Positions 21,601-32,915 of a stretch of 64,000 bases of DNA are shown one piece after another. Below the pieces are notes generated by a model. That model was not told the DNA's origin. It did no database searches and saw nothing but the letters and a program-made list of their open reading frames with translations. Position numbers and translations under genes: made by a program. This stretch comes from Linum tenue (lineage: Eukaryota > Streptophyta > Magnoliopsida > Malpighiales > Linaceae), in assembly GCA_946122785.1 (NCBI GenBank), contig CAMGYJ010000008.1, positions 14,905,475 through 14,969,474 of the forward strand, in the 5' to 3' direction. Positions within the stretch are counted from its first letter, which is position 1. Each line of letters opens with the position of its first letter.

Positions 21601-22175
21601 TACTCCTATTCTACAACCTTTGTGTTTAGATATTGTTTTTTGGGTTTGTATTTATTGTCCACTGTGTTTTGTTGAGAATTTATTTATATATATAAAAGCC
21701 TAGGTTTGAGATACTATTCATTAGTGCCTTGCACACTCCTACTTGCAAGTGGGGAAGTTCCAAAATTTTCTTTTACCCCACTCTCCTATTCTACAACCTT
21801 TGTGTTTAGATATTGTTTGTTGGGTTTGTATTTATTGTCCACTGTGTTTTGCTGAGAAGACAATTGAACCCGAATATATGGTATTGACCAGTTTTGTTTC
21901 GTGGTCGAGTTTATCCGCTTTTGTAGTTCATATATAAAAGTCTAGGTTTGACTTATTATTCATTAGTGTCTCTCACACTCCTCCTTGCAAGTGGGGAAGG
22001 TTCCAAAATTTTCTTTTACCCCACTCTCCTATTCTACAACCTTTGTGTTTAGCTATTTTTTGTTGGGTTTCTATTTATTCCCCACTGTGTTTTGCTGGGA
22101 AGACAATTGAACCCGAATCTATGGTATTGACCAGTTTTGTTTCGTGGCCGAGTTTATCCGCTTTTGTAGTTGACA
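21601..22175 (+). repeat. ~240-bp repeat, one partial and two full copies
   Basis: Copies at about 21601-21690 (starting mid-unit), 21705-21938 and 21950-22175 match the units at 18228-18722. The last copy diverges after TTTTGTAGTT. Confidence 0.75.
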
Positions 22176-22269
22176 TGAGTGTGAATTTGTTAAAAAACCA
22201 TAACACAAATATCAAAACTTCACTTGCCGCCAGTGATTAAAAAATGGTCGTTGTGACCCGTTGCAGGCT

Positions 22270-24395
22270 AGGGGTGGTTATACGCAAAGCAGTTCAAATC
22301 GGGATTTTATCTAAAATTGAAAACTGGGGTAAAATCGGAATCGTAAAATCAAATCGTAAAATCGTAGAATTTTAAGTGCCATATAGAAATTAAAATATGA
22401 TAATATTAATAAGGTAAATAATTAATAACACAAAGATTTATAACATTTAAAGTGGCTAAATTACACGTTTGGTCACTCAAATTATACAAATCTTTCACGT
22501 TTGCCACCCGAATTACTTTTCTTTCTTATTCGCCACTAACTTTACGAATCGTTTCACGATTGGTCACCGGCCGTTACACTCCGTTAAGTTTGTCCTACGT
22601 GGCAGTCAACTATAAAGTTTGACCGTTAACTAGATGACGTGGAAATTAAAAAAAAAAAAATTTCCACCTCATCATTGCACTTATTTTGTCTATATAATTT
22701 ATCATATTAATAATTTAATAAAATTTAAGAAATTACAAAAATGGGCAAATCCAAATGCTCATCATCCTCACCCTCACCATCCACTCCATCGTTTCCGTCG
22801 CCGTCGCTCGAAACGGCATGGCGGAGATCATAGCCAACGATCAAGGCAATTAGATGATGAGCCGTTTGGATTCTCATCGTCCTTTTACTACTACCCCTGT
22901 TCTTCATCGCCATTTCCGGCGTGCTTAGTTTGTAGTAGGAGAATGATTATTCGCGTATAATGAATGACATTTAGTATATATCGGCCAATTATATCCGTCT
23001 GCAAGCTGTAGGTAGAGTTCACTGATCCCCCACTGCCAATTGCCGTCGCTGTTTCGTTTCTCACCACCGGCACGAAGCCGGCGACGACAGTAAACCACCT
23101 CTGCTGCCTACAGGTTCATTCAAGGATCTGGGTTTAAGTGGGTTTCGCTGGGTGAAGTAAGAAAGTATCCCGTAAAACTAAAGCTTTAAAAAGAAAGTTT
23201 TTGCATTTGACTATTTCAAGGGATACAAACTGTTGAAACCAACGCAAGAAAGTCTCAACAAAGTACCAATTCTAGTTCCAGCCGCCCATGTTGGTAGCTA
23301 ATAGCGCCTCTGAACCACAGTTTGTATGGTTCTGAACAAATAAATAAAGCTGATGAACCACAAAGTACATTTCTAATTGCAGCCTCCCAAAATTGCTGGA
23401 TGGTGAGGGTGAGGATGATGAGCATTTGGATTTGTCCATTTTTGTAATTTATTAAATTTTATTAAATTATTAATATGATAAATTATATAGACAAAATAAG
23501 TGCAATGATGAGGTGGAAAGAGTTTTTTTTTTTTTTAAATTTCCACGTCATCTAGTTAACGGTCAAACTTTATAGTTGACTGCCACGTAGGACAAACTTA
23601 ACGGAGTGTAACGGCCGGTGACCAACCGTGAAACGATTCGTAAAGTTAGTGGCGAATAAGAAAGAAAAGTAATTCGGGTGGCAAACGTGAAGGATTTGTA
23701 TAATTTGAGTGACCAAACGTGTAATTTAGCCCATTTAAAGTGATAATTTTCAAGAATAATGTTCCAAAATCATCATTTTAATTGTTATTTCATGTGTAAC
23801 TGAAAATAATTTATGAGAAAGGGATAGAGCTCATGGGTTTGGCTCTTGTTTTTCATGTTGTGTCTAGATAGTTTAACTCAAAGTAGTATTCTAACTTCAT
23901 CTAGTAAGCATGATTTAAAACTAAGAATAACTGAAATCCAATAAAATAATTAATGTCATTGGTTTGATACAAATATATTCATTAATAAAATAATTTGTTA
24001 ATAATGATGTTAATTCTTACGCACTAACAATATTCTGACAATTGTTTTACCGATGAGTTAAACAAGGAGAAGGGAAAGGGGTTGACCGAACCCTAATTAG
24101 TTTTTTTTCATCTTTTCAAATGTTCTTTTAATAGGAAAAATATATGAGAAGATCCCCGTCATTGCCCTTTTCCACCGAAACAATTCTGCTTCTTTTGAAT
24201 TGGCTCAAGCTCGCTATTTTGTTCACATAGGATCAAAATCCCGATTTTGGTACGATTTTAACGATTTTAATCCCGATTTTGAACGATTTTAAGGTCCATC
24301 GATTTTATAGTAAAATCAGGATCGGAATCCCTAAGTAAAATCCGAAAATCCTACAATTTTATGATCAAAATCCCGATTTTGACTGCATTGATTAT
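22270..24395. mobile_element. hAT-like element split by a MULE (candidate)
   Basis: A TAGGGGTGGTTATAC start, then GCAGTTCAAATCGGGATTTT, is mirrored near 24362-24390 by AAAATCCCGATTTTGACTGC and GATTATAC. Many TAAAATCG/CGATTTTA repeats lie just inside both ends. The MULE at 22454-23731 sits inside. No target duplication could be confirmed because the right terminus runs into another GGTCCGG repeat. Confidence 0.4.
22454..23731. mobile_element. Non-autonomous MULE with ~340-bp TIRs
   Basis: Inverted arms at about 22454-22790 and 23398-23731 run from GGCTAAATTACACGTTTGG to the CCTCACCCTCACCATCCA block. They are nearly identical. The perfect repeat CATTTAAAGT flanks them (22444-22453, 23732-23741; the last 9 bp would be the classical MULE duplication). 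The ~600-bp interior has no transposase; it may be captured host DNA but no gene was recognised. The arm layout (TCCGTTAAG...CCACGTCATC...CCACCTCAT) is related to that of the 7395-12655 element. Confidence 0.9.
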
Positions 24396-24499
24396 ACGGT
24401 CCGGTCCGGTTAAATTTGTCTGAACTGATCGGGTCCTGCTTCAATTTTTTCGGTAATATAAGGAAAAAATATTGGATTGGATACAGTCCGGTCTCAATT

Positions 24500-24770
24500 C
24501 TGTTTTGATTGTAGATTGAGCTTGTGGAGATTTGAGTGGCCTGAGGCCTCAAAGGGCAAGGAGTTGGTTAAGTTTTAGATGTTGGGCTCTCTTATCCGGT
24601 ATTTATTCGGTTTTCCGTAGGGTCCCGAACGGTTTTCTACCTCAAATCTAAGTCCGAACATGAGATAGGATTGTTTGCTGTCCGGTCCTGGTCCGACCAT
24701 GATCGATATTATACGGTCCAATTTCAGGTAAAACCAAAAAACCCGAACCAAATATCGGCATGCAACTCGT
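24500..24770. repeat. hAT-like repeat (GGTCCGG-rich), copy 2
   Basis: Matches 21325-21560 over the TTTGAGTGGCCT, GGAGTTGGTTAAG and CTCTCTTATCCGGT blocks, then carries TACGGTCC repeats. The remainder to 25064 holds the 3' flank of the next gene. Confidence 0.5.
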
Positions 24771-25064
24771 TTCTTGCTAACGGGGACAACGCACTTGGTA
24801 ACAGTAATACAACTAAAACGTAATAATAAAACTAAAAAACCCCCCAAAATAAGTTAACCGTAATGATAAATGAACTAATATAAAGATTGCATTGGTAGTA
24901 CAAATTTATTTATTAAACTTCCTCATGCAATGGATCGGGTACAAATTTCAGCTACAGATCGTTCATGTTGTCATCATTCGATCCCCCATATTATATTTTT
25001 CTTATAACGTCAAGTTGTAAATACTGAACTTTTTCTCATATCAATCCCCCGAAACTCTCCAAAC

Positions 25065-26356
25065 TTAGAGCGTGAAGTGCAGAAGAGGAGACTCCCCATC
25101 GGTTTCATTCTTGGTAGCTGCAGACGTCAGGTATTCCGGGACTGTGGTCCCTCTGTATTTCGGAGGATTCTCTTCAGACAGTAGCTCCTCAATGGGTTCA
25201 TACTTCGTTGGGTTTGGCAAAAGGCCGGTGCTGAAAAAGCACGCCGCCGATATCCTTGGCCCATCGCTACGATTCGCTAGCACCCTATGCTTCACGCTCT
25301 TGAACTTATCATTCGACATAAGCTGGAAAAATCAACCTGAGCGCATGATGAGATTTCCTAACGACAACAGACCGTTATGTATCGAAACACAAGAAAGAGT
25401 CTTAAATATTACCTGAAGCAAATCTCCGATGTTGATCACAAGGGATCCTGGGAGTGGAGTTACGTCAACCCACTGATCCTGATGGAGGACCTGAAGGCCA
25501 CCAACATGGTCTTGCAGGAGAATGGTCATGAAATCGGAGTCCGTGTGGTTGCTTGTCCCCAAAGTACGATCCGGCTGAGGACACGGTGGGAAATAATGAT
25601 GGACCAGGTAATGTCCCATCAAGCAGTCCTTGTTTCTCAGGTAGTTTGGGTCAAGTCCTAGAGCCTCCGAGAGCAGCTCAAAGATCACGTAGCCCATCTT
25701 AAGCATTTCCTTTGAATACTCCATCAGGATTTCCCTGTATATAGTTTTGAAGTTTGTAGCAAATCGTATATTGTCTTAATTGCCACATGGACTTCTCATT
25801 AGTCATCGTTAATTTATCGATCGATTATTGTATCATACCTGTTAACAGCGGGGAGTTCGTCGGGCTTGGGAGGATCTGGAGCCATGTAGATTATGGTGTT
25901 GTCTCTCCAATTTAGGGCCTTTGCGGTGTACATGTTATAGTTGCTGTTGTAAGCAACCTTTCTAGTGTAGTCGCGTGTGAAGAACTTGGTCTTCTCGTCG
26001 AGATCTTGCTCGTAGAACCTCTTCACTCCGGCTTTCATCTCCTCCAGAACGCTGAGTGGAACTCCATGGTTGAGGACTTGGAAGAACCCCCAGGTGGTGG
26101 AAGCATCTCGAACTTTCTCCACGATCTCCTTCCGCTTGGCAGGATCTGTGGCCGTGCCTTCGAGGTCAATGACGGGGAAGGTGAACTTCTCGTCACTTGA
26201 TTTGTTGCTGTCCATGATATCAGGCGGCGTGTAGAATATGGGAGGGATTTCTTTCACTCCCGCATCCACCAGCCCTTTTACACCGGCTTTCGTTGCGTCG
26301 AAGGCCTTTAGCTGCGCCAGTCGATCAGCTTCAGAGATCATCGGAATGGATGCCAT
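25065..26356 (-). CDS. 2OG-Fe(II) oxygenase, ACC-oxidase-homolog/D4H-like
   Basis: The CDS is join(25065..25322, 25413..25734, 25839..26356) on the minus strand, 365 codons plus stop. Intron 1 (104 bp) has AACAG|GTATGA and ATACAG|GGAAAT; intron 2 (90 bp) has CTTCAG|GTAATA and TTCCAG|CTTATG. The N-terminal domain carries FPVIDLEG and [12 protein letters not shown]. The catalytic domain has iron ligands His236, Asp238 and His292, and the 2-oxoglutarate-binding Arg303-Ile-Ser305. It is a paralogue of the 15737-17553 gene in the same orientation; both share [10 protein letters not shown] near the N-terminus and [13 protein letters not shown] in the core. The family oxidises small metabolites; the substrate cannot be told from sequence. 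The frame is intact, so it is probably functional. Intron 2 lies exactly where the neighbour is continuous. Confidence 0.92.
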
Positions 26357-26464
26357 TTTCCAAGTGAATAATTATGCTATGCTTTCTCTTGAGAGGAGGT
26401 TTGACTTGGACACTGGTAGCTAGTTAAGCTTGTCTTGAGAGAGCTTTGTCATTGAAGAATCCCA

Positions 26465-26472
26465 TATTTATA
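26465..26472 (-). promoter_or_regulatory. TATA box of the 25065-26356 oxygenase gene
   Basis: TATAAATA on the minus strand lies 109 bp before the start codon. It is suitably placed for a leader of about 75-80 nt. Confidence 0.6.
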
Positions 26473-26627
26473 GTGACAATCAACGCTCCACGTTATTTGC
26501 CTTGATATAAAGTACGTAGCTGAAAGACCGGGTCAAAACATGTCCTTAAACCTATAAGTTTAAGGAATTTCTTAAAACCTTTTCATTGGTGGGACTGCTT
26601 TTTATATTATAATAATAATAACTTTTA

Positions 26628-27725
26628 GGGTATGCCTACTATGACATGCATGTCACCATAATATGGACTTTTCGGTCGACCTAATCCTGAAGGGGGTCGG
26701 CCGAATTGACTAATTTGGGCAGCACGAGAAAGCATTGCGGTCGACCTCAACGACCACCTGGTCGACCATACTTAGTTTAAGTTGTTATTTTTGGTCGACC
26801 AGAATAAAACCTCGGTCGGCCATTTCGTTGGCGTTAGAAACAACATGGTCGACCGTAAAGGTATATAGGTCGACCACTTGATGGCAGTCATTAACAAAAT
26901 GGCCGACCAGATAAGGAAAGAGGTCGACCAGATAGAAGATAAGTGTTCTATCAATGTGTCCAATCATTTGACGTAAAATGAGATCAAGTGTTGGTTTCGA
27001 GGTCGACCTAATTAGGTACGAGGTCGACCTAATCAGGTACGATGTCGACCGAATACAAGAAAGTCAACCTATGCCCCCTGTCTTTTTTGCTTATGTATGT
27101 CGATTTGTGTGGTTCTTTTGCTCGTATAAATTATGTTTCAAACCATCATAAATAGTCATAAATAATGATAACAATGACTCATCAATTTATAGCATAACAA
27201 CTAAACAAACTAACAAGAAATACAATAAAACAGAAATCATAATTTTCACACATAAAAAAAAAACTAAAACAACAAAATAACAATCAACAATCATTTTGAC
27301 CACTTAACAATAAAAACACACAATCTAAAATCTCCGAGTTCCTACTCATGTCCCCTCTCTCCCTCATCCACATTCTCTTCGTATTTATAGAGATTTAGGA
27401 TGTGAATGGGTCGACCCAATTCGTTTTCTTGTCCAATTGTGGAACCTTTCTGCGGTTGGGATTCCAACACGGGTACGGTGTGCATGCGGTCGACCTCTTA
27501 CTAATGAGGTCGACCTGATAGGTGCACAAGGGTCGGCCTATGAGGTATTTGGGTCGACCTTTCATTCTGTTATACCACCAAAGAGGTCGACCATTTTATG
27601 TAGACGGTCGACTGCTTCTCTGAACCTCACATAACTGAATTTGTCAATTCGGTCGACCACCTTGAGGAATAGGTCAACCGAAAAGTCCATGTCACGGTGA
27701 CATGCATGTCACCGTAGCAAAATCC
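26628..27725. mobile_element. Non-autonomous TIR element packed with GGTCGACC
   Basis: The ends are inverted copies sharing TGACATGCATGTCACC and GGACTTTTCGGT. They are flanked by the 9-bp direct repeat TAACTTTTA (26619-26627, 27726-27734), which suggests a MULE (8 bp of it would suit hAT). Both subterminal thirds carry many copies of the palindrome GGTCGACC and one-base variants. The centre (about 27080-27400) is AT-rich. There is no coding capacity. The repeated palindrome is probably the binding site of the mobilising transposase. Confidence 0.8.
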
Positions 27726-27734
27726 TAACTTTTA

Positions 27735-28305
27735 TAATAATTTCAATTTTTATCCGGTGAATACTTATACGAGTACATATGTTCATTTTTCTAAAAAAAA
27801 GTATTACTGAATTTGTAGTTCTCTGTACAATTTTGTAGTTCTCTGTACAAAGTGCACGAGTAATAGTTTTATGCAAATATTTACATCACATAAACTTAAT
27901 TTGTAGAAGTAAGTTGAGATAATATTGTCTAAATTTTATTTTATAATTTGAGAAAAATAATAATTTATTAATTAAAATAATATAATATTGAAGCTCTATT
28001 CACGCTTTCAGTATTGAATTCTTCAAAAACTGACGCTCTGACGCTCCCGCTCTCGCTCTCGCTCCTACTCCCGCTCCCGCTCCACGCTATGGTTACCTAA
28101 GTATAATCATCACAAATCTAATGAATATTAAATATTTAATTAAAAAAAGATAATAATAATAATAATAATACAAAATAAATATATAAAAACTCTAAACCTA
28201 TTCTCATGAAGGCGTCTTCGCGAAGGCCATCCGTCATCCCGATGTTGATAACGAAGATCATCCGTCATCCGACGTTAATAATGAACGTCGTCCACCATCC
28301 CGACG
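27735..28305. other. AT-rich and low-complexity intergenic sequence
   Basis: Includes a duplicated TTTGTAGTTCTCTGTACAA, a CTCCCGCTCTCG-type run at 28040-28085, an (AAT)n run at about 28150-28170, and short ATGTTGATAACGAAG/CATCCCGACG repeats at 28200-28305. No gene seen. Confidence 0.5.
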
Positions 28306-28619
28306 TTTTTTTTATAAGGGTGAAATTTAGTAATTAAACGTTAAAAGGAAAGCCAAGCCAAAACAGGAACAAACAAAAAACAAGGGCACAGGAGCAACCA
28401 GGCACTCCAAGCCGGAAAACAAAGCAACACAGAGAGGAGCCAAAAACCAAAGAAACAAATAAAAGCAACCAGGCCCCGCCCAACAGAAGCAGAAGCAAAA
28501 AACGGGAGAATAAAGCATAATACAACAGTGGAACCTCAGCCACAAACACTCCAAGGAAGTTACGCAACTCCGACTCGATAGGCAGGCACATGTGGTCTAG
28601 TTCTGTAAACTAAAGCCTC

Positions 28620-31600
28620 CCTCAGTTTTAGTATCCAATCTTCACCAATTTGCCTGTCAATTTTACCCGCAGACAAGAGCCAAGCTGCAAGAGGTTTCCG
28701 ATCTTAAAGGCCACAACAGATTCAGTAGAGCACTTCCCTTCAAAGATTCAATTATTCCGCTCCTTCCAAATACACCACAGCAGCGCATGTAAAACTGATC
28801 TAGTGCACCATTCTTTAGGATTCTGCGGATTCAGAGTGGCCCAGCTCTTGATGACGTCTTCAATCTCCCCACAGGCAGTAATACCATCGACATGTACAAA
28901 GCGACTAATGATTCTCCAGACAACCATTGTGAATCTGCAAGTGATGAAAAGGTGCGACGGGTCTTCTTCATGTGCACAGCACAAAGGACACCTACTGGGC
29001 ATAATCCAACCTCTCAGTTTTAGTGCGTCCAGGGCGAGTATCTTCCGATGAAAGGTCAGCCATACAAACAAGCAGACTTTGGATGGTACGTGACTTAGCC
29101 AGACTGACTTGCACGGGAAATTGCCTCCATGAACCCCAGTTGTACAGGTCCTGCCTTCTTCCTGTGTCATCTCTTGATATAAGGAATGCACAGTGAACAC
29201 CTACCGACCTACGAAGTGGTGAGTAACCAGGTGATCTTGTCATGACCTGCTTTTAACACAGGAAGATTATTGTTAATAAGATTAAATAGCCTCTCCCTTT
29301 CCCTCTCGGCACCCCCTTTAACTGGAATTTAAAGGAAATATATCAATAAACACACTCATTGTTTCTTAAAAGAATATCAGATAGTCTTGCACGCGGATTA
29401 ACAGCAGCAACCGCGCCTCTCGGAAAGCAATCTACAAGAGTAACCCCTTTAACCCACCGATCTCTCCAAAAGTAAATGCTATCACCTGAAGCCGGACTAA
29501 TTACTGCAAACTTTCAGAATTCCTCTTTCACTTTGTAAACTTGTGACCAAGGGCTGCAACCCACCAGGGAAAGAGGTTTACCTGGCATCCATTGCGAATC
29601 CTCATTTGGATATTTAATTCGCATTACATCCTTCCACCAAGAGTCCCCACAGGCAAACTTCCACCACCATTTTGACAATAGAGCAATATTATGCCTTTTG
29701 AAATCCGGAATACCAAGCCCTTCCAATTTCTTAGGTTGTTTACATCGGTCCCAGGAAACAAGATGGAACTTGTTCTGCTCTTGGGATCCAGACCAGAGGA
29801 AGGAGCACTGCAGCTTCTCGATAGTCTGTACAACGTGGGTAGGAGCACGAAACAGGGAACATAGATACGTCGGTTGGCTCGCGAGAACAGACTTGATAAG
29901 AACCAATCTGCCACCAATGGACAAAAACCTCCATTTCCAGCCTTGTAGCCTGTTCTGGACACGAGAGATTAAGGGGGTCCAAATGCTACCAGAGGTTGGT
30001 GAAGCCCTAAGAGGAAGCCCTAGATAAATTGTCGAGAGAAGTTCCCAATCACAACAGAGGAGGTCAGCCAATCTTTCCAAATGGGGCACCTACCCAACAG
30101 GGAATAATTTGCTCTTTTCAAGATTTACCTTTAGGCCAGTGACACTTGGAAAGCACAACAAAACCGCTAACAGGTTAGTTACTTCCTGTTCCGTGGCATC
30201 ACATAAGATAATTGCATCATCGGCATACATGATATGTGAAACTTCCCCTCTGCGCCTATCTTCATCGAAGTAGAAGCCCGATAATGAGATTTTTCCAGAA
30301 ATAGCACTGTTTAAAAAAAAAATTCCAAAAATAGCACCTAACTTCGAAAAATTCCAAAAATAGCACCATTTTTGTAAAACCGCCACCCGGAGGTGCGTTT
30401 TTCGATTAAAACGCCACCCGAGGGCGCGTTTTTCGATGAAAACCGCACTGGTAGGGAGCGGTTTTGCAGACCGCACCCCCAGGGTGTGTTTTGGTTGCAA
30501 ACCGCATCCCCAGGGTGCGTTCTGGCTTTTTTTTTTCCGCAAACCGCACCCCCAGGGTGCGTTCTGCTTTTTTTTTTTTTTTTTTTGAAAAATCCTAACT
30601 TAGGTTGAAACTTCAAACGAACGTATCTTTATGTTCGGGTATCCGATCGTCGTGATTTTTTTTTTGATTCCGCATAACTTTTTGAGATCTTGCAAGCCGA
30701 AGACTGCCAAAGGTGGTTTGGTCTCGCCTTCATACCAAAAAATGTAGTTTGCTACCCCGAACGAGCTTTTTTCCGATTTCGTCAAACTTTGGACAACCGT
30801 AACTTTGTGCTCCAAATCCAAACGGCATGACTTTTTTTTTTATTTCGCATAACTTTTTAAGGACTACAATTTTTACTAGGAATGTATTTTCAAAACGGGA
30901 ATTATTTTTGGATATACAGGATTTTGGGAATAGCTTATCTTCCCTTCTCAGCAATCCACGTACATTTTGAAATTATGTCTATGATAAAAGTTGTATTCCT
31001 TAAAAATTTATGCGAAATAAAAAAAAATTCATGACGTTTGGATTTTGGAGCACAAAGTTATGGTTGTCCAAAGTTTGACGAAATCGGAAAAAAGTTTGTT
31101 CAGGGTAGCAAACGACATTTTTTGGGACGAAGGCGAGACCAACCCACCTTTGGTAGTCTTCGGCTTGCAAGATCTCAAAAAGTTATGCGGAATTAAAAAA
31201 AAAATCGCAACGATCGGATACCCGAACATAAAGATACGTTCGTTTGAAGTTTCTACCTAAGTTAGGATTTTTCAAAAAAAAAAAAAAAAAAAAAACAGAA
31301 CTCACCCTGGGGGTGCGGTTTGCAAAAAAAAAAAAAAGGCAGAACGCACCCTGGGGGTGCGGTCTGCAAAACCGCTCCCTACCAGTGCGGTTTTCATCGA
31401 AAAAAACGCGCCCTCGGGTGGCGTTTTCATCGAAAAACGCACCTCCGGGTGGCGGTTTTACAAAAATGGTGCTATTTTTGGAATTTTTCGGAGTTGGGTG
31501 CTCTTTTTGGAAAAAAAAATTAAACAGTGCTATTTCTGGAAAAATCTCCCCGATAAAAGTTCTGCTGCATTGGCTTCATCCAACATAAACGCCAGGATGT

Positions 31601-32585
31601 CCATAACTAAGTTGAACAAAAAGGGGGATAGCGAATCACCTTGCTTGAGTCCCCTTTCCATGCTGAAAAAACCGGCTGCTTCTCCAATGACCAGAACCGA
31701 TAATCTCGATTGAGAAACTAAACCTTTGATCCACTTCTGGAACTTCTGATTAAAGCCCATAGATCTAACAATATTAAATAGACAATTCCAATTGACTGAA
31801 TCGAAAGCTTTCTCAATATCAAGCTTTAGGATCAGACCTGGTTTACCACTCCTCTTCTTACTATCACGTACCTCATTGGCAATGAAATTCGCTTCATGGC
31901 TCTGTCGCCCTCTTACTCCTGCAAACTGGTGATACGAGATAATGGACTTAATGAGTGGTTGTACTCTATCAAAAAGGACTTTGCTGATTAATTTGTTCAA
32001 GCTGCCAATGAGGCTTATTGGCCTAAAGTCCTTGATCTCTTCCACGGCTTCCTTTTTCGGAGTCAGGCACAAGAAGGAATTTGAAACGGAATTTGGAAGT
32101 TCCCCAGTGAGATAAAAGTTATCAAAGGCCTTTAACAGATCTACCTTGATGATATTCCAACCCTTCTTATAGAACTCAAGGCTAAATCCATCCGGACTCG
32201 ACGCCTTATCTCCCTTGCAATCTGAAACGGCCAGCCAAATTTCGTCGAGGGTAAAGGGTTTTGACAAGTTATAATTTTCCTCAACACTAATCAGGCCCTC
32301 CTTATAATTTGTTGGGAAACGGCCAGACTTGCATCTTTCTTTGAAGCGACTTTGAAAATGTTGGATGAAAGCATTTTGCAGCTCATCCTTCCCTTTAGTA
32401 AAGATACCATTCACCTTAATGCTTCTGATGGTGTTTTTCCTTTTATTGTTCGAGGCAACACGATGAAAATAACCCGAATTTTTATCTCCAACAGACAGCC
32501 ATAACTCTCTGGATTTTTGGCGCCAAGATGTTTCTTCCATAATCAACACCGCTCCAATAGCCACATGTTCTCGAATTTTCAGGGT
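28620..32585 (-). pseudogene. LINE ORF2 remnant: reverse transcriptase and zf-RVT
   Basis: From 32580 downward the frame reads SWRQKSRELWLSVGDKNSGYFH and then DFRPISLIGSLNKLISKVL. It continues with LDIEKAFDSVNW (first catalytic Asp) and LKQGDSLSPFLF, and stops at 31549 with ANAAELLSG. It resumes at 30276 as FYFDEDRRR...HIMYADDAII (the YADD catalytic box). A frameshift at about 30090 leads to YLGLPLRASPTSGSIW and LEGLGIPDFKRHNIALLSKWWW. The 29290-29510 part is decayed. The last block (28748-29200) has CPLCCAHEEDPSHLFITC, the zf-RVT zinc-binding motif. It is inactive because of truncation, a frameshift and an insertion. Confidence 0.85.
30286..31548. mobile_element. Foldback MULE with ~590-bp arms, inserted in a LINE
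   Basis: Almost the whole 1,263-bp element is an inverted repeat. The arms are about 30286-30876 and 30975-31548, with a loop of only about 100 bp. The termini are GAGATTTTTCCAGAAATAGC and its complement. The duplicated target is CCCGATAAT/CCCGATAAA (30277-30285, 31549-31557), 9 bp with one mismatch, as for MULEs. The outer arm parts carry GGTGCGGTTT motifs like the terminal region at 4660-5051. No protein is encoded. Confidence 0.88.
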
Positions 32586-32599
32586 CCGCCATCCCGACG

Positions 32600-32915
32600 T
32601 TGATAATGAAGTAATCATTCCTGGGTTGTCAATGTTGATAATGAAGTTTAAATTGGAATATATCAATAGTTTGGGAGTTTTTAATGTGTCCCAAATAATG
32701 GTCATAATGGAATACACCATTATCAATGTCATACATTGACAAATAACGTTCCTATTCTATGTACCAGTATCCGAGCTAGCATTGTAAATAATAAAAATAA
32801 AAACTTTGATAATGAACTAAACATTGTTTAACATTGATAAGTAACAAACTTAAAAATAAAAGCAACACAGTTGATAATGACGTCGTTACCACTCTTCACA
32901 GGTCAGATTCTTTTT
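32600..32915. other. Flank between two LINE remnants
   Basis: GTTGATAATGAAG is repeated several times at 32595-32660, continuing the same repeat seen left of the LINE at 28200-28305, which confirms the two flanks were once adjacent. Nothing else was recognised. Confidence 0.5.

Larger units (their letters stand above)
28306..32588 (-). mobile_element. 5'-truncated L1-type LINE split by a foldback MULE
   Basis: The minus-strand element starts at 32588 inside the linker before the reverse transcriptase and ends in a poly(A) (T run 28306-28313). It is bounded by the direct repeat CCATCCCGACG (28295-28305 and 32589-32599). The truncated 5' end, poly(A) tail and variable-length target duplication are the marks of LINE retrotransposition. 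Excluding the nested element it is about 3.0 kb and lacks the endonuclease and ORF1. Confidence 0.85.

Noticed and set aside
28033..28085. Coding sequence in the CTCCCGCTCTCGCTC run
   Set aside because: Simple sequence with no open context.
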